DNA of 64,000 nucleotides. It comes from Motacilla alba alba. Lineage: Eukaryota; Chordata; Aves; Passeriformes; Motacillidae. The translations under genes were made by a program, and so were the position numbers. The stretch is taken from the NCBI RefSeq assembly GCF_015832195.1, contig NC_052021.1, positions 27,740,786-27,804,785 of the forward strand. The letters are read 5' to 3'. Shown here piece by piece: positions 60,601 through 64,000 of the stretch (its first letter is position 1; each line of letters opens with the position of its first letter). A model generated the notes under the pieces. It had not been told where the DNA came from, made no database searches, and saw nothing but the letters and a program-made list of their open reading frames with translations.

Positions 60601-63600
60601 ATGATCACAAGGCTGGGAACAGTGCAGGGGTGTTTTGGCACTGCAGCCAGGAGACAGGAGGGTGTCTGTGCCTGCAGGAGGGGGTGGTCACTGCTGTCAT
60701 CCCTGAAGGGGACCCACACCAGTGACCCACCCGTGTCAGTGGGCTGTGGCACCTCATGGTGATGTTAGCTGTCCCTTTGGCTGTGTTTGATGTGAAAAAT
60801 GCATGAATGAGGCCCATTGGAGTTCCTGCACTGCCCCTTTCAGAGCCCTCACGGAGCTGCTGCCACAGCTTGAACTGAACCTTTCTGGAGCAGAAGTTCA
60901 TGGCAGGTTCCTGCCCTGCTCCTCCAGGAGGGCCAAAGCCATGAGACTGTCAGGGAATGGTGCCCAGCAAGGAGGTTTAGAAATGCTTAGAATGAAAATA
61001 TTCCTCTGAGTCACTCCAGCTGGAGTGGTGGGGGGCTCTGCTGCTGGTGCTGGGGTGAGCAGGGAGGATGCAGACCCCCAGCTCCCCCCTGACAGCAGCT
61101 CCAGAGCCATTCCCTGCTTGCCTCCTACCCTGCTGTCCTCAGCCTGACTTCTCCCATGTTCTGAGTCAGCTTTTGCCAAATGAGCCCGGGGGGCATCCCT
61201 GCTGCCCCCCACCCCACTAATCTGCTAGGGCAGTTGGGTAGTTAATAATTTCCTAATGAGCTGTCACTAACTGCACCACAGTCCCGCTGCATTCGTCCCC
61301 CTCCCTGCCACTCCTTGGTCAAATACAAAATACTTTGGGCTTATATGGCAGAAAACCAGGAACCTTCACGCACCACTGGGAATGTTTGTCATGCCCTGGA
61401 AGGCACCCATAGTCCATAAGAGCCCTGCCATGGCCCACTGCCCCCCAGGCCTGTCAGTCCATGCCCCAGCCATTCTGTGGATGCCAATTGCCCCTGCCTG
61501 GCTGTTGGCCCCACAGGAGAGCTCCAAGGAATGAGCTGGGCTGTGAGCATGAAGGTGTTAGTGGAAAACCAGGCTCCTGCTGTGCTGCAGAGCTCAATTC
61601 CTCAGATGGTCGCTGGGTAGCAGCACAAAGAACAGAATTCAGCTTTACCTCCCTTGTTCAGGCAATAGATGTGATCAAGAGCAGGGCAGAGAGCCAAGTA
61701 AATAACAAGGTCTCAGTAACAAGAGAAATCCAGCCTGCCTTTCTCTGATTGAAGAAGCCCTGCTGAGATAAATGCTCCAATCCATCTCTTCTCTGAAACA
61801 GGAGCTGAAAAGTGGGTCAGATCCTGCTGCTGGCAGTGCTGTATTTGAGGAGGTCTCTGCCAGGAGCTGACAAATGACTGGAGCGATCAGACAAAAATCA
61901 ACTTTGCTTTTCACAACAGAGTTCACTGAAATCATGGCTTCTGCAGGGAGGAAGATTGTGGTGGACAAGCAGGAGGGGTGGGAGGCAGCAGGAGGCAGCA
62001 CATGTAGACCCCCACAGCCAGCCCTGGTCTTGCTGAACTCGGCTCCAAAGTCACTGCTGCTGGCATTTGTGTCCTCATGTCACCTTTTCCTCCAGGGCAT
62101 TGCTTTTATCTTTTTCCCTGAGGTGATGAACTTTCTTCCTCTTCCACCCCTAACACGCAAGACAATGTACAGAAGGAAAGGTGAACAAAGTTTAACTGAA
62201 ATGCCCAAATGGGAAAGCTTAGAGGTTTATAAAACTGTTTGGTTTATATAAGAATTTATTGGAAACTGGCACAAACAAGTGCCTATCTGCTCTGAGATAC
62301 CAGAGCAGATGTGACAGAGTGGAAAAGCCTTTCCTCTGCCAAAGTATTCGCTGGAGATTTGATAACAAGGTGCCATTGTACAACAGTGGGTAAAGGTCCA
62401 GAGTAGAAAGGAGAAAGAGGTCTCCAGGCAGTGTAGGGCTCTGCCTTTGTGGGCTGCAGCTCCTCCACCAACCCTCCTGCCTGCAGACAGCAGGTAGAGC
62501 TGGTTGGATTCTGTGGGCAGGCAGCAGTCAGCTCTCCTGTGCTGTTTTCCTCCTCTGCAAACAGTGACAGACTGTCTTACCCCTTCATTTCTGTTAGAGG
62601 CTGAAATCTCCTAGCTTTTCTCTGCACTGCTGGGGAGAACATTAAATTCAGCACTCCAAATGCACATTTATAATGTGTACCAAGATGTGAAACTTAAGTA
62701 CAAGATGTTCAATTTTTGATATTGGTACTGACAAGCTTTGAGTATTTCCTGTGAACTTCATTCATGCCAGTCAGAATCCCACTAGATACTAATACTGTGT
62801 GGTTCACAAACATTAATACTGAATGTTTTACAAACACACTTGATTTGGAATGGTGGCTATTGAATAAAATTTCAAATTGCATCATTTCACTATAAATCCT
62901 TAACACATAAAGCAGCCTGTGACCCACCTTTAAAAGTAATGGTCTTATTTGTTTTGGTTCTGAAATGAGAAGCAGCTGGTTTTCTGTAGCCAAGGGAGGA
63001 TGGAAATGTTTGGGCTGCATTCTCTTGTTTTCAAAACTCACCTGCTGTTTTTTTTTTCCCTACCAAAGAAAACTCAACAGAAGTCATGCAGACACAGAAA
63101 ACACACCAAAGCAATAACTGCATCTTTACCCCAACATGGAAATAACTCTCCCACAATCCCCCCAAAAGTGTTCAAATTCAAAATTTATGTTCAGTCAAAA
63201 TCAAGCCCTAATTGCATGAAGGATGTATCTGAAGTCACACTTCCTTAAAAAAGAAAACAAACTTAAATGGAAATTTATCCTAACAACCTTTACAAAGCTC
63301 ATAGGAGTAGACAGGCTTGATCAAATAAGAGAAATCCTTTAACCATGCCAATGGCACCTCAGTTCCTTTCTCCACTCCAAGTTGCTATCAATTGTTATTT
63401 CACATCAAGGCTTAGAGAGATACCAGCACCTTGAAGTTCCCTTTAGCTGCCCATATGCTTTTATTCTGCAGTGCTTCACATGTGCTTGCCCAGCAGCCTC
63501 CCAGGGGTGGCCACAGGCCGTGGGTGCTTTCATTTATCACAGCCAGCCTGAAACCCAGTGCCAGAGCCAGCATAGCCAGGAGCTGCTCTCCTCATCTCCC

Positions 63601-64000
63601 CTCTCCCCTCCTGCTACCCTTTTCCAACAGAGTTGCTTTTAGCTCATTTATCTGCCTATTGGGGTGATATGTAATCAGAGCAGGAGTCCTGATGGGAAAT
63701 ACAAAGTGATCCTTCAGAGGGGCTGGCTTTGGAAGCTGCTCTGGGCGCTGATCAAGTGAATCTTGCAGCTGCCCCTTTCACTGGCTGTGCCTCCTGCCCT
63801 GAGCCTGTCAGCACCACACAAACAGGAAGAGCCTCTGGATGTTCACAGGCCCAGCTTGCTTTAGTGAAATCTGGTAGTATTTGTGTCAATATAGGCTAAC
63901 TCCTCCACCCCCCTGTCCAGGGGACTTGGTCTATAGCACCACAGAGGTCTGAGTCCCCTGCAATGACTGTGAAAAGGTGGCACCTTTGCTGTAGTCAGAA

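Larger units (their letters stand above)
55175..64000. other. Region downstream of PLEKHS1, no recognised gene
   Basis: About 8.8 kb of moderately GC-richer DNA toward the right end. ORFs are short and without recognisable domains, except the candidate exon at 55609. An AATTCAA-type palindromic repeat lies at 57584-57640. I looked on the minus strand for exons of the next mammalian neighbour, DCLRE1A, and saw none. Confidence 0.55.

Noticed and set aside
60803..62251. Several ORFs of 95-125 codons on both strands in the GC-richer right end
   Set aside because: No domains, no consistent splice phase and several competing frames; expected from base composition.
1..64000. CRISPR arrays, tRNA or rRNA genes, bacterial operons, intact retroviral or transposase genes
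   Set aside because: None was seen; the window is vertebrate intron and intergenic DNA with only short LINE fragments.

Overview
This window is vertebrate nuclear DNA and almost certainly avian. It is AT-rich and intron-dominated. It carries CR1 (chicken-repeat-1) LINE 3' ends with the bird-type ATTCTATG/ATTCTGTG tails, and it shows the amniote gene order NRAP(-) / CASP7(+) / PLEKHS1(+). I built all three gene models from the sequence by joining exons at GT-AG sites with consistent reading phase and comparing the products with the known families.

Region 1-13221, minus strand: the 5' part of NRAP (nebulin-related anchoring protein), 11 coding exons (368 codons). A complete N-terminal LIM domain is followed by nebulin-type repeats, nearly one per exon. 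The gene continues past position 1. Region 13222-18989 separates NRAP from CASP7 and holds no gene I can support, only a CTCCT microsatellite. Region 18990-19660 is a G-rich minisatellite followed by a CpG island. The island contains a tandem 12-bp element ending in a consensus ISRE (interferon-stimulated response element) and is the likely CASP7 promoter.

Region 20591-39372, plus strand: complete CASP7 (executioner caspase-7) in six coding exons, 309 aa, with all catalytic and S1-pocket residues intact. It has a consensus DEVD prodomain site and a linker with two candidate cleavage aspartates. Its first intron is 14.6 kb. Region 39373-44014 holds the CASP7 3' UTR and a spacer. Region 44015-55174, plus strand: PLEKHS1 in 13 coding exons, 463 aa. 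It has an N-terminal PH domain, a Ser/Pro/acidic middle with a YxxM motif, and a C-terminal segment that looks PDZ-like. Region 55175-64000 contains no recognised gene, apart from a possible alternative PLEKHS1 terminal exon at 55609-55986. I found no exons of DCLRE1A, the next gene in mammals.

The genes do not form a pathway. NRAP is a striated-muscle scaffold, CASP7 an apoptotic protease and PLEKHS1 a PH-domain adaptor linked to PI3K signalling. I found no clearly new system. The most interesting signals are the CASP7 promoter repeat/ISRE, the caspase processing-site changes, the PLEKHS1 C-terminal fold and possible alternative ending, a GC-rich block in an NRAP intron, and an unexplained 160-codon antisense ORF in CASP7 intron 1.
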